Below are positions 1 to 7,200 of a DNA stretch of 43,203 nucleotides, piece after piece. The DNA lies in the IMG/VR virus record IMGVR_UViG_3300035187_004050, positions 1 through 43,203 of that record. One strand, given 5' to 3'. The stretch comes from a virus. The translations under genes were made by a program, and so were the position numbers. The notes beneath the pieces are model-generated. The model did not search any database, was not told the DNA's origin, and was given only the letters and a program-made list of their open reading frames with translations. The number at the start of each line of letters is the position of its first letter. Within the stretch, counting starts at the first letter, position 1.

Positions 1-185
1 CGCCTAACCTCTACGTCACTGCGCAAGCGATGGGGACAAACCTTAAAAACGTAGTCTCCATAGCAATAAACAGTTTCGTTTCAGAGCTGGAGTTCCTTCC
101 AGACGATGAGGCAAAATTAGCCTCCAGCGATTTCACAATAACTGTCAAACAAGGAGCACCAGCGCCGCGTCCTATTGCTCCGTAA
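1..185 (+). CDS. Hypothetical protein, 3' part of a junction-spanning gene
   Basis: This is the carboxy-terminal part of a gene that starts at 43164 and continues across the ends of the window. Bases 1-12 duplicate 43192-43203; merging that overlap gives one open frame of 70 codons ending in TAA at 183-185. The predicted protein is small, without cysteines or membrane segments, and ends in a proline/alanine-rich tail. No family is recognised. Its importance is that it supports circularity of the sequence. Confidence 0.7.
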   Translation, partial: PNLYVTAQAMGTNLKNVVSIAINSFVSELEFLPDDEAKLASSDFTITVKQGAPAPRPIAP

Positions 186-205
186 AATCCCTTTCCCCAC
201 ATCCC

Positions 206-736
206 ATGAACCAGCTCGTCACTTCCCTCATAATCCCCAAAGTCCATCAAGTTACCTATCCGTTCCCATTCACAAATGGAGGGCAGGAAGCGAATTTTCT
301 CTCCAAAATCCTCCCGCCGGATGAGAACGGATGCCGCGTTTGGGCGGGGATGAGTCAAGCCAACGCGGGATTAGTGCATTTTGGAAAAAAGGAACTCCGC
401 GCTCATCGTGTGGCGTATATGTATTACCTCGGCCCTATTCCAGAAAACCATCAAGTCCACCAGACTTGCGGGAATAAGTTCTGCCTCACAAAAGAGCATC
501 TCATTGCAGTCCCAAATCCGACAAAAAAGGAAAAGCCTCCCGCAAAGGAAAAACAGCGCAAGTTTGATCCAGAAACCATCCGCAAAATCCGCAAAATGCG
601 TCATGAGAGCTTCACACTCGCCCAGATAGCTGACTGTTTCAACACCACCGCACCAACGGTGCTGAACATTTGCAAGTTCAAAGCCTACGCCCACGTCCCG
701 CCGGAAGATGGGCTTGAATTGAAGCAACTCCCATGA
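206..736 (+). CDS. HNH endonuclease with C-terminal helix-turn-helix
   Basis: A 176-residue protein of the HNH_3 / phage homing-endonuclease type. The order GCRVW (42-46), AHR (66-68), H85, C88, N90, C93 and H98 fits the beta-beta-alpha-metal HNH fold, which cuts DNA using a divalent metal. Residues about 120-160 (DPETIRKIRKMR then TLAQIADCFN) look like a helix-turn-helix that would give target specificity. It is free-standing, 20 bp after the previous gene, and has no Shine-Dalgarno sequence. Such genes are often selfish elements, but some phage HNH proteins assist packaging; position among early genes favours the first reading. Confidence 0.85.
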   Translation: MNQLVTSLIIPKVHQVTYPFPFTNGGQEANFLSKILPPDENGCRVWAGMSQANAGLVHFGKKELRAHRVAYMYYLGPIPENHQVHQTCGNKFCLTKEHLIAVPNPTKKEKPPAKEKQRKFDPETIRKIRKMRHESFTLAQIADCFNTTAPTVLNICKFKAYAHVPPEDGLELKQLP

Positions 737-740
737 ATTT

Positions 741-754
741 CCAGCACAAGCTGG
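741..754 (+). other. Small hairpin before an A/C-rich leader
   Basis: CCAGC (741-745), loop ACAA, GCTGG (750-754). It sits between the HNH gene and the leader of the gene at 789. There is no T-run after it, so it is more likely a processing or stability element than a terminator. Confidence 0.4.
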
Positions 755-788
755 CAAAAGAAACAACAAACCAACAAAACATAGCAAT

Positions 789-1154
789 ATGAACAAAGAC
801 ATCACAAAACGCTCCCACGCACAAAACAAGTTCCTCCGCCGGAAAGATAACCGAGCGGGCAATCATCCCGCCAAGGGCACTCCCATCCCTGGCCAGCTCA
901 CTCCCACTGAAATCGCCCATAAAGCACGCAGGCGTTCCCGCCGCCTCGCAAAAGCAAAGTCCGCCAGCTCCCTCCTTCCCTCTCGCCTCGAAAAGCTCCA
1001 GTCCCGCCTTGCCCATCTCGAATCCCAGGAAAAGCCACAAGATTCCAAGCATCTCCAAGCTCTTGAGCATGAGATCACTGACACGAAGCTGGCAATTTCC
1101 TACACCGAGAAAGAAATCTCCCGCGCCTCCCGCATCCTCTCCGCTCTGTCTTAA
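789..1154 (+). CDS. Hypothetical basic coiled-coil protein
   Basis: A 121-residue protein with no recognised family. The first 60 residues are rich in Lys/Arg (KRSHAQNKFLRRK, RRRSRRLAKAK), suggesting nucleic-acid contact. Residues about 65-115 form a heptad-like helix (SRLEKLQSRLAHLE). The start at 789 is supported by the leader CATAGCAATATGAAC, nearly identical to the one before the gene at 42239. A function in RNA or DNA binding is inference only. Confidence 0.7.
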   Translation: MNKDITKRSHAQNKFLRRKDNRAGNHPAKGTPIPGQLTPTEIAHKARRRSRRLAKAKSASSLLPSRLEKLQSRLAHLESQEKPQDSKHLQALEHEITDTKLAISYTEKEISRASRILSALS

Positions 1155-1203
1155 TTAACGGCCCACCACGGACGCTGGCTCTCCGCAAACCAGCACTCTT
1201 CCC

Positions 1204-1506
1204 ATGACTCTCATCGACTCCACCACAAAACTCCCTCTCTCCGCAGGGCAAATCGTCAAAACCTTCCGAGGAGAAGAAGTCACTCTTCTTTCCTGGCAAG
1301 CGCCAGACCGCACCATCTGCACTTCCTGCAATGGCACTGGCAAGGACTGGCTCTACCTTCGCGATAGTGGCGATTCAGCCTCCTGCGAACACTGCGAAGG
1401 CTACGGCTGGCACGGAAGCGCCTCCACCGGCCGCGTCACCTGCTCCCGCAACGGCGTTGAGTTCTCCGTCTACCCTTCCGTAATCAACGCCAACTTCATC
1501 TTTTAG
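1204..1506 (+). CDS. Small zinc-binding protein with DnaJ-type CxxCxGxG motifs
   Basis: A 100-residue protein. Two cysteine motifs, CTSCNGTG and CEHCEGYG, match the CxxCxGxG repeats of the DnaJ zinc-finger region and probably bind one zinc ion. There is no J domain, so it is not a DnaJ chaperone. Upstream, GCTGG and CCAGC (about 1179-1199) can form a weak hairpin. The start codon lies in a pyrimidine context (TTCCCATG) without Shine-Dalgarno. Confidence 0.65.
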   Translation: MTLIDSTTKLPLSAGQIVKTFRGEEVTLLSWQAPDRTICTSCNGTGKDWLYLRDSGDSASCEHCEGYGWHGSASTGRVTCSRNGVEFSVYPSVINANFIF

Positions 1507-1537
1507 CCCTCCGTAAACCCTTCTTACCCATTTCATC

Positions 1538-1621
1538 ATGGCTCTCCTTCAAATCCTCATTTGTATCGCCGTCGCGGTGGTGGTTTTCACAATGGTTGCA
1601 AGTGCCCTTCTTAACGATTAA
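1538..1621 (+). CDS. 27-residue single-pass membrane peptide
   Basis: A very short frame, ATG at 1538 to TAA at 1619-1621, encoding a peptide that is almost entirely one hydrophobic segment (LLQILICIAVAVVVFTMVA). It fills the otherwise empty space between two genes and ends 11 bp before the next start. Tiny membrane proteins are common in phage early regions. Confidence is limited by length. Confidence 0.45.
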   Translation: MALLQILICIAVAVVVFTMVASALLND

Positions 1622-1632
1622 CCTTCTTCACA

Positions 1633-2139
1633 ATGGACCCTCTTCTTTCCCATTCCACTCTCAAGCGCATCAAAGCGGAAATCGCAGAAATGCATGAATA
1701 TATCAAAACCTTGGAGGTTGATTCCCTCCCGTATCGTGTTGCCGTCGCGCATCTTCAAGCCCTTGGGAGGCAGCACAATAACATCTCCTCGAACCTTCCC
1801 GTCGCGCAGCCTCCCGCGCCGCCACGTGTCCTCACCCCGATCAGAAGCAGCATGGGCGCAATCGCCAACGCGGGAAAACGCGAAAAAGTGGAGACGTGGG
1901 ATTGGAACAATCTCAACGCAAAACAAGCGGCAGTGATGGAAAAGGTGCAGAACGAAGTAAAGGCGCTGTTCTTCAAGAGCACGCAGAAACACATCTTGAA
2001 GCTCATCATACTCTCTGGTGGCTTGAAGAAAGCGCTGGAAAAGACTTCTCTCTCCGCCCTGGCTGTCCTCCCGGACTTCGTGCGGCAGCAACAAGGCACG
2101 ATCCTACTCAAAACCTTTGAAGAGAAACTTTTGAAATAA
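1633..2139 (+). CDS. Hypothetical protein
   Basis: A 168-residue protein with no recognised domain. An N-terminal helical region (residues 1-50) is followed by a proline-rich linker (VAQPPAPPRVLTP) and a basic helical C-terminal half (about residues 90-168). No cysteine motif or signal peptide is seen. Confidence 0.65.
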   Translation: MDPLLSHSTLKRIKAEIAEMHEYIKTLEVDSLPYRVAVAHLQALGRQHNNISSNLPVAQPPAPPRVLTPIRSSMGAIANAGKREKVETWDWNNLNAKQAAVMEKVQNEVKALFFKSTQKHILKLIILSGGLKKALEKTSLSALAVLPDFVRQQQGTILLKTFEEKLLK

Positions 2140-2143
2140 CACC

Positions 2144-2314
2144 ATGAAGTCCCATCCCACCTCCCCACCCTTCCAACTCCTCGCTGAAATTCTCTTCGTC
2201 ATCCACTTCTTCCTCCTTGCCTTCGTCTTCGTTAACTTTGTCAAGCACGAGGCGGAAAAGTGGAGCAAACAGCAGAGAGCAACCAAACAAACCCTCACCC
2301 ACATCGCAAAATGA
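2144..2314 (+). CDS. 56-residue membrane protein
   Basis: ATG at 2144, TGA at 2312-2314. Residues about 11-33 form one hydrophobic helix (FQLLAEILFVIHFFLLAFVF), followed by a charged helical tail rich in Lys, Gln and Glu. It starts 4 bp after the previous stop, and its own stop overlaps the next ATG (ATGA at 2311), indicating translational coupling. Function unknown. Confidence 0.55.
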   Translation: MKSHPTSPPFQLLAEILFVIHFFLLAFVFVNFVKHEAEKWSKQQRATKQTLTHIAK

Positions 2315-2567
2315 ATAACACCGCACAACAACTCCGCCTCGCTGCGGACATCGTAGAGACTTCTTAAAAACAAAGCGTCCAAAGGAAGAACTAAAAACAA
2401 CACTTGATGTTTTACGTGAGTTTAAAAGTTGCGAGTCTGGCCAGGAGTGGCTGGCTATCCCATTTGTGGCTTGGGCAAAGTTGGAGCAGATGCGAGAGTT
2501 TCTCGAACATCTTGTTGAAGACACACCGCTGCAACCAGATACACTAGCTTACATAAACCGCGAGTAA
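2311..2567 (+). pseudogene. Probable frameshifted small gene
   Basis: Frame 1 begins at ATG 2311 and encodes a phage-like N-terminus (MNNTAQQLRLAADIVETS) before stopping at TAA 2365-2367. The overlapping -1 frame then stays open to TAA 2565-2567 and reads like real protein (KTKRPKEELKTTLDVLREF, then WLAIPFVAWAKLEQ). That second frame has no ATG, GTG or TTG before the middle of its sequence, so the two halves probably belonged to one gene. No classical slippery heptamer lies in the correct register, so an indel is more likely than programmed frameshifting. Confidence 0.45.
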
Positions 2568-2627
2568 TCGAAACCCGTTCCCAGACGGGTCGAGACGGCC
2601 TGAGCAACCGCTCCTGATGAGAAGCTC
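2562..2627 (+). ncRNA. Type II hammerhead ribozyme candidate 1
   Basis: All core parts occur in type II order: C2569-GAAA (2570-2573); stem III CCCGT/ACGGG (2574-2578 with 2585-2589, loop TCCCAG); U2590 and C2591, with predicted cleavage after C2591; stem I GAG-A-CGG/CCG-CTC (2592-2598 with 2608-2613, A2595 bulged); CTGATGA (2614-2620); then G2621. Stem II is short (TC 2568-2569 with GA 2621-2622). It may be extended by GAG(T) 2562-2565 with GCTC 2624-2627, or the same GCTC may pair with GAGC (2602-2605) in the stem I loop as a pseudoknot. It begins at the stop codon of the preceding frame. Self-cleavage is established for this RNA class; activity here is inferred. Confidence 0.8.
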
Positions 2628-2658
2628 CATTTGAGATAACACAAACATATCCACGACA

Positions 2659-2967
2659 ATGAACGAAGACACAACAAAAGCAGAAATACTGGCTAAAATG
2701 CAGGCAATCCAAGACGCTATGCAAAAGCGCTACCAAGCGGAATACGAACGCTACAAAGCCTGGTTCCTGGAACGCCGTCAGAAAGTGCTCGATGAAGTCA
2801 CCGCCCGCCGCCAACCCGGCATCCTCGATCGCATCCGTGCTTGCGAGTCCTCCGAAGAAGCCCACACGCTTTTCTATTCCTTCCTCGACAGCGCCAACTG
2901 TGTCTCCCAAAAGACCATCAACCGCGCCACTCGCCTGCTCGCAACCCTTGACTTCCCACTGCCATGA
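2659..2967 (+). CDS. Hypothetical helical protein downstream of hammerhead 1
   Basis: A 102-residue, mostly alpha-helical protein with a long charged N-terminal helix (AKMQAIQDAMQKRYQAEYER). No family recognised. Its ATG is 68 nt downstream of the predicted ribozyme cleavage site, so a cleaved mRNA would start with a short leader for this gene. Its stop overlaps the next start (ATGA at 2964). Confidence 0.65.
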   Translation: MNEDTTKAEILAKMQAIQDAMQKRYQAEYERYKAWFLERRQKVLDEVTARRQPGILDRIRACESSEEAHTLFYSFLDSANCVSQKTINRATRLLATLDFPLP

Positions 2968-3317
2968 AACTCCTCTCCTCCCTCCTTTCCATCCCCTCTT
3001 CCACCGAGCCAGACTCCTTTGACTGGGGCGTGGCGGAATTCTCCACCATCCTCTATCACGGCATCACCTATGATAAGGTTGAAGTCGATTTCCTCGACGG
3101 TGAAGTCCGCTTCTACCAGCACTTCGACCCCAAGCGCCTGCTGCAATCCCAGGCACCAACGATCCGCCGTAAGCTCACTGCTTCCATTCAACACTCCACA
3201 CCAGTTCGCCTCGTCGCCCTCGACGACCCCGAACCCGACACCGCCCCGGCGGAAGCTTACACCCCGAGCGAGCTTCGCGGGTTGGATGTGCCAGTTATTA
3301 ATAATGACAACGAATGA
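2964..3317 (+). CDS. Hypothetical protein
   Basis: A 117-residue acidic protein, probably mixed alpha/beta, with no recognised domain or cysteine cluster. Translation is likely coupled to the preceding gene through a 4-bp ATGA overlap. The last 30 residues are proline- and acid-rich and probably disordered. Confidence 0.65.
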   Translation: MKLLSSLLSIPSSTEPDSFDWGVAEFSTILYHGITYDKVEVDFLDGEVRFYQHFDPKRLLQSQAPTIRRKLTASIQHSTPVRLVALDDPEPDTAPAEAYTPSELRGLDVPVINNDNE

Positions 3318-3322
3318 CACCC

Positions 3323-3484
3323 ATGAACGCTCACGACCTCGCTCGATTACTCCTTGCCCAGCCAAACCTCCCAGTTCAATTCCTTGATTATGAGGGTATG
3401 ATCTGCGAAATTTACGGGCTTACAGCTGAAAACTCCGCAGAGTTTGACCAACCAGTAGTGCAACTCCAAATTCAGCACCCATGA
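3323..3484 (+). CDS. 53-residue hypothetical protein
   Basis: ATG at 3323, TGA at 3482-3484, overlapping the helicase start (ATGA at 3481). The protein begins with an amphipathic helix (DLARLLLAQPNLPVQF) and continues with short beta-like segments. It resembles small phage proteins of the kind that start with a leucine-rich helix followed by a pro/val turn, but no function is known. Confidence 0.55.
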   Translation: MNAHDLARLLLAQPNLPVQFLDYEGMICEIYGLTAENSAEFDQPVVQLQIQHP

Positions 3485-5076
3485 ACATCTCCCTCGATCT
3501 CCCCGCCCCCACGCCTCCGCCTCTCTCCCCTCACTGCACCGACGAACAGCGTCTCTGCATCGACTTTATCCACCAATCCACTGGCCATCTCGTCATCGAC
3601 AGTGTCGCGGGCTCTGGCAAATCCTTCACCCTCGTCGAACAGTGTGTCGCTATCAACCACTACTTCCCCAACGCATGTATCGCCCTCGTGATGTTCAACT
3701 CCAAGAACGTCCCGGAGATGCAGGCCAAAATCACCAAACGTGGCGTGCTCAAAACCACCGTCGGCACCGTTCATAAGTTCGGCTTCGACGCCTACAAATC
3801 CAAACACGGACCCTGCCAAGTCAACCGAGACAAAGCCAGCGACGCTGCTGCCATCCTCAACAAGCGCTACAAGTTCACCTTCGACGACGTGAATTCCATT
3901 ATCAAAATGGTTTCCCTCGCCAAAGACACTGGCATTTGCCCAAGCCCAGACGACACCATCACCCTCGACCAATGGCGGCACATCATTGAGAACTACGAAA
4001 TCTCCTTCAAACAAGAAGGAATCTCCATGTCAAAAGTCTTCTCCTTCGCGCAGGACCTCTTCTACGAGACAATCAACGACACCACCTCCGTTGACTTCTC
4101 CGACATGATCGCACTCCCGCTTTACCACTCCTACCCTTTCCGCCAGTATGACTTTGTTTTGGTGGATGAAGCCCAGGACATCAACCGTTGCAGGTTAATG
4201 GCGATTGAGAGGATGTTGAAAACTCAGCAATATCCAGAAAACTATGGTATGCCGTACGACGCCCCACTTGTCACTGGCCGCCTCATCGCAGTCGGCGACC
4301 GCCACCAGTCCATCTACGCCTTCACGGGTGCAGACGCAAAATCCCTCGACAATATCAAACGCCACTTTTCCGCTCATGAGCTCTCCCTTACAACCTGCTT
4401 CCGCTGCGACAAAGCAATCATCCGTCACGTCAACCATCTTGTCCCTCACATTCGAGCCCGTGACAAGGCAGGCCCAGGAACAGTCAACTCCCTCGCCTAT
4501 GAGAAGTTTGAAGAGTTACTGTTCGACGGACCCCCGTGTGACCTTCAAAGCCACGCAATTCTTTGCCGCAAGAACGCTCCCCTCATGCGACTTGCCTTTC
4601 GCCTCTCCGCCCGCGGAGTCAAGTGTCGCATGGAAGGCCGCGACATCGGCAATTCCCTCATCTACTTTGCCAAGAAGTTTAACGCCTCCACTCCCGGAGA
4701 ACTCGCCACCCTAGTCGGCAAACACCTCTCCGAACAAGCTTCCAAGCTCTCCCCATACGCTCTTGAAACCCTTCGTGACAAATGCGAATGCCTCACCACC
4801 GGCTGCCTTCACTCCACCTCCATCAAGTCTTTGTTCCAATACATCAAAGACATCTTCTCCGACTCCACCGACCCCGGCGCGCAGAAGCTAACCCTCTCCT
4901 CCATCCACAAATCCAAAGGCCTCGAATGGCCCACCGTCTACATCCTCGGTGAAAACCTCTGGATGCCATCCCCTCTCGCCAAAACTCCCACCGCCATCCA
5001 GCAAGAAAACAACCTCATCTACGTCGCTCGCACCCGCGCGATGCACACACTAACCTCAATTACAATGGAAACCTAA
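3481..5076 (+). CDS. UvrD/Rep-like superfamily 1 DNA helicase
   Basis: A 531-residue helicase that would unwind DNA using ATP. The SF1A motifs appear in order: Q motif TDEQRLCIDF (20-29), Walker A AGSGKS (43-48), motif Ib VGTVHKFG, Walker B LVDEAQD (D229-E230), motif III AVGDRHQSIYAFTGAD, motif IV CFRCD, motif V SSIHKSKGLEW and motif VI YVARTRA. It is shorter than cellular UvrD (about 720 residues), probably through reduced 1B/2B insertions. The gene is coupled to its predecessor by an ATGA overlap. A role in replication or recombination is likely, since a separate DUF3987-like protein is the better replicative helicase candidate. Confidence 0.93.
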   Translation: MNISLDLPAPTPPPLSPHCTDEQRLCIDFIHQSTGHLVIDSVAGSGKSFTLVEQCVAINHYFPNACIALVMFNSKNVPEMQAKITKRGVLKTTVGTVHKFGFDAYKSKHGPCQVNRDKASDAAAILNKRYKFTFDDVNSIIKMVSLAKDTGICPSPDDTITLDQWRHIIENYEISFKQEGISMSKVFSFAQDLFYETINDTTSVDFSDMIALPLYHSYPFRQYDFVLVDEAQDINRCRLMAIERMLKTQQYPENYGMPYDAPLVTGRLIAVGDRHQSIYAFTGADAKSLDNIKRHFSAHELSLTTCFRCDKAIIRHVNHLVPHIRARDKAGPGTVNSLAYEKFEELLFDGPPCDLQSHAILCRKNAPLMRLAFRLSARGVKCRMEGRDIGNSLIYFAKKFNASTPGELATLVGKHLSEQASKLSPYALETLRDKCECLTTGCLHSTSIKSLFQYIKDIFSDSTDPGAQKLTLSSIHKSKGLEWPTVYILGENLWMPSPLAKTPTAIQQENNLIYVARTRAMHTLTSITMET

Positions 5077-5080
5077 CACT

Positions 5081-5335
5081 ATGAGCAAAACCATCCAGAA
5101 ATTCTCCCTCTCTCTCGAACGCGAACAAAAACTCCTTAGCCCTCCTAATGCGGAGGTAATCCTTGTAACGCTCGACGCGGAAGGTCAGCCTGCGCTCTAC
5201 GCCATGGTCGATCCCACCCTACCGCGCGAGGAATTCGTTATCCACACAATCCCCACCGGCGACCAAGTTCCGCCTAACACGGAACACATCGGCTCACTGG
5301 TGTTCTTCGGCCAAACCTTCCACCTCTTCTCCTAA
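5081..5335 (+). CDS. Small phage protein, DUF7352-like
   Basis: An 84-residue protein. The pattern (IQKFSLSLEREQKLLSPP, then AEVILVTLDAEGQPALYAMVDP, then IGSLVFFGQTFHLF) resembles the widespread phage DUF7352 family, whose function is unknown. It begins 4 bp after the helicase stop. Confidence 0.6.
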   Translation: MSKTIQKFSLSLEREQKLLSPPNAEVILVTLDAEGQPALYAMVDPTLPREEFVIHTIPTGDQVPPNTEHIGSLVFFGQTFHLFS

Positions 5336-5342
5336 CCTCACC

Positions 5343-5612
5343 ATGCCCGCACCGCGAAAAGATCGCGAACTCTTTCTAAAACTCGCACCTCGCCTCAAAG
5401 CTCTCATAGCTTTCCATCGAACACCCTATGAAGAGCTCGCAGGCTTACTCAACTGCAACCTAACCTTCATCTCCCACCTCATCGCCGGCAGAAAAATTCT
5501 TCCAGCCGAGAAGCTAGCGCCCCTTGCCGCACTTTTGCGTGTAACCCCAGACCAGCTTCTCGGCAAGGCTCCCATCAAGAAAACCAAAACACTAAAACTC
5601 AACCTCCCATGA
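5343..5612 (+). CDS. XRE/Cro-type helix-turn-helix regulator
   Basis: An 89-residue protein. Residues about 15-75 have the five-helix lambda-repressor-like fold: YEELAGLLNCNLTFISHLIAGRKILPAEKLAPLAALLRVTPDQLLG. The recognition helix would be TFISHLIAG. The basic tail (KKTKTLKLN) may add DNA contacts. It could control the early/late divergent promoter region at 41.75-41.81 kb, but nothing in the sequence shows that directly. The stop overlaps the next start (ATGA at 5609). Confidence 0.8.
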   Translation: MPAPRKDRELFLKLAPRLKALIAFHRTPYEELAGLLNCNLTFISHLIAGRKILPAEKLAPLAALLRVTPDQLLGKAPIKKTKTLKLNLP

Positions 5613-6022
5613 CCCCTCTCACTCCTCACGCCCAGTTCGACGACAACCGCGTCCACCTTTCCGACCCGGAACCCGCCCGAGCTCCCTGCTCCAACTGCTC
5701 CCACCGCGCCATCCTCTCTTCCAACGACCTCTGCGCCTACTGTGAATGCGAGGCTTCCATCCTCACCCACACCGCCCTCACCGGAGAACCCCTCTACGTC
5801 CTCACCCCCACTCTCGCCGTTTACACCGTCGCCCGTATCGAGCCCGCCTCCGGCTCTTACCGCTACCACGTCCTCACCAACGAACTCACCGACCCCTTCA
5901 TCTGCTCCATCGAAGACCTCTACACCTCCCCCACCGCCCTCGCCCTCTCCGGCATTAACAAAGCCAACGACGCGATCCTCCGCCTCACCCATCTCCTCAA
6001 ACAGCACCTCCCCACACCATGA
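5609..6022 (+). CDS. Hypothetical protein with N-terminal zinc ribbon
   Basis: A 137-residue protein. Two cysteine pairs (CSNC near residue 27 and CAYCEC near residue 42) suggest a small zinc ribbon. The remainder is mixed alpha/beta with no recognised family. The coding strand is extremely cytosine-rich. It is coupled to both neighbours by ATGA overlaps. Confidence 0.65.
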   Translation: MTPLTPHAQFDDNRVHLSDPEPARAPCSNCSHRAILSSNDLCAYCECEASILTHTALTGEPLYVLTPTLAVYTVARIEPASGSYRYHVLTNELTDPFICSIEDLYTSPTALALSGINKANDAILRLTHLLKQHLPTP

Positions 6023-6378
6023 AACTCAAACCAAACACCGAAACTGAATACGAAGCTTACAAAACCAACAACTCATCCGACCCATACTCCGCTCGTGTTG
6101 TGAGCTATGGTGAGGACTGGGCGAATCTCATGGAAGCCCGGCTAAGCAAAGGCGAACAACTAGCCGATATCGCAAAGGAGACAAGCCATGAAGCTGATAC
6201 AGACGGAATAACAGGCTTCATGTATGGCTGCGCCGTAAGTGCGCTAAGCCACTTCTGGGAGCACGGCGAGACATTGCGCCGCTGGCACAACAAAGACACC
6301 CAAATCGGTCAGGAGGGCGATGAAGCTAACGAAGCGGGAGGAGTTCTCAACCCAGCACTGCTCCAGGTAAAAGTTTAG
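6019..6378 (+). CDS. Conserved-looking phage hypothetical protein
   Basis: A 119-residue protein. The segment GFMYGCAVSALSHFWEHGE, followed by LRRWHN and VLNPALL, resembles small hypothetical proteins seen in many tailed phages; no biochemical role is known. It is the last gene before an intrinsic terminator at 6401. Confidence 0.65.
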   Translation: MKLKPNTETEYEAYKTNNSSDPYSARVVSYGEDWANLMEARLSKGEQLADIAKETSHEADTDGITGFMYGCAVSALSHFWEHGETLRRWHNKDTQIGQEGDEANEAGGVLNPALLQVKV

Positions 6379-6400
6379 CTACTTACCCAACCCTTTTTCA

Positions 6401-6433
6401 CCTCGGTAAAACCTTTTAACCGAGGTTGCTTTT
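6401..6433 (+). terminator. Intrinsic terminator
   Basis: CCTCGGT (6401-6407), 11-nt loop, ACCGAGG (6419-6425), followed by TTGCTTTT. A perfect 7-bp GC-rich stem with a T-rich tail, 22 nt after the stop at 6378. It would end transcription of the preceding gene run and insulate the promoter at 6463. Confidence 0.75.
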
Positions 6434-6462
6434 CAAAACCGCAAAACAATCCCAAAAACCCC

Positions 6463-6490
6463 TTGCGCTTTTCCCCTTTTTTGCTACCTT
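6463..6490 (+). promoter_or_regulatory. Sigma-70-like promoter with extended -10
   Basis: TTGCGC (6463-6468), 16-nt T-rich spacer, TGC-TACCTT (-10 at 6485-6490). It lies directly after a terminator and about 60 nt before the ATG at 6553. The string TGCTACCTTT recurs at 12784, also 16 nt after a -35-like hexamer. Confidence 0.55.
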
Positions 6491-6552
6491 TAACCCTTAC
6501 CGAAAGCAAACCGCTTTCTCAAACCAAAACCAAACAAGCAAACATAACCAAC

Positions 6553-7200
6553 ATGGCATCCTACCCTACTCAAGTCATCACGAACAAGTCCCTCGGCGTC
6601 TCCGTTCCTGTGACTGTCCCCACTACGCTCGAAGGCTTTCTCCAGATCGCCCCTGAGGCTGACCTCATCAACGCTATCGTCCGCCACTCCTTCTACCAGA
6701 AGTGGAACAACAAGTTCCGCAAGAACTTCGTCGAAGCCTTGGTCGAGTTCACCAAAATCGCGCGTCGCCCAAAGACCAACGCAGCTGGCATCACCATCCA
6801 GCGCAAAGCCCGTGGCGGAGCCCTCGTCGATGAACTCGAATCCGAGCAGTCTTACATGGACTACCTCCAGGACGAGAAGCTCATCACCGCCGAGGACTAC
6901 CAGCGCATCGGCCTGGAAATCGGCGCTACCATCGCCTTCGAAGTCTCCAAAGCAGAAGAGGAAAAAACCCCTGCCAAGAAGTTCATGGACTCTGCCGCTG
7001 CTATCCTTGGCCTCGCGGAACAGGGTCTCGCCGGTCCAAACGGTCAGGTCGTTACCGAGGAAGGCTTCGTCGCCACCTGGTCCGAGAAGAATCCAGGCCA
7101 CAACTTCGAGGCTATCGGTGGCTGGACGCAGATCGGTATTGCTCGCGCGATCGAAATCAATCTCAATCGCGAGCTTCAAGCTGGCGGCGGGTTGTTCTAA
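6553..7200 (+). CDS. Unknown protein from an isolated transcription unit
   Basis: A 215-residue protein with no recognised family. The frame is open from 6463, but the start at 6553 is chosen because it directly follows an A/C-rich leader (CAAACAAGCAAACATAACCA) like those before the coat protein and ssDNA-binding genes, and because upstream codons cover the promoter. The protein is helical, with a basic stretch near residues 50-80 and a Gly-rich end. Its own terminator and promoter, together with the leader type, suggest high expression. It is immediately followed by the structured RNA 7201-7605, so an RNA-protein partnership is possible but unproven. Confidence 0.75.
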   Translation: MASYPTQVITNKSLGVSVPVTVPTTLEGFLQIAPEADLINAIVRHSFYQKWNNKFRKNFVEALVEFTKIARRPKTNAAGITIQRKARGGALVDELESEQSYMDYLQDEKLITAEDYQRIGLEIGATIAFEVSKAEEEKTPAKKFMDSAAAILGLAEQGLAGPNGQVVTEEGFVATWSEKNPGHNFEAIGGWTQIGIARAIEINLNRELQAGGGLF

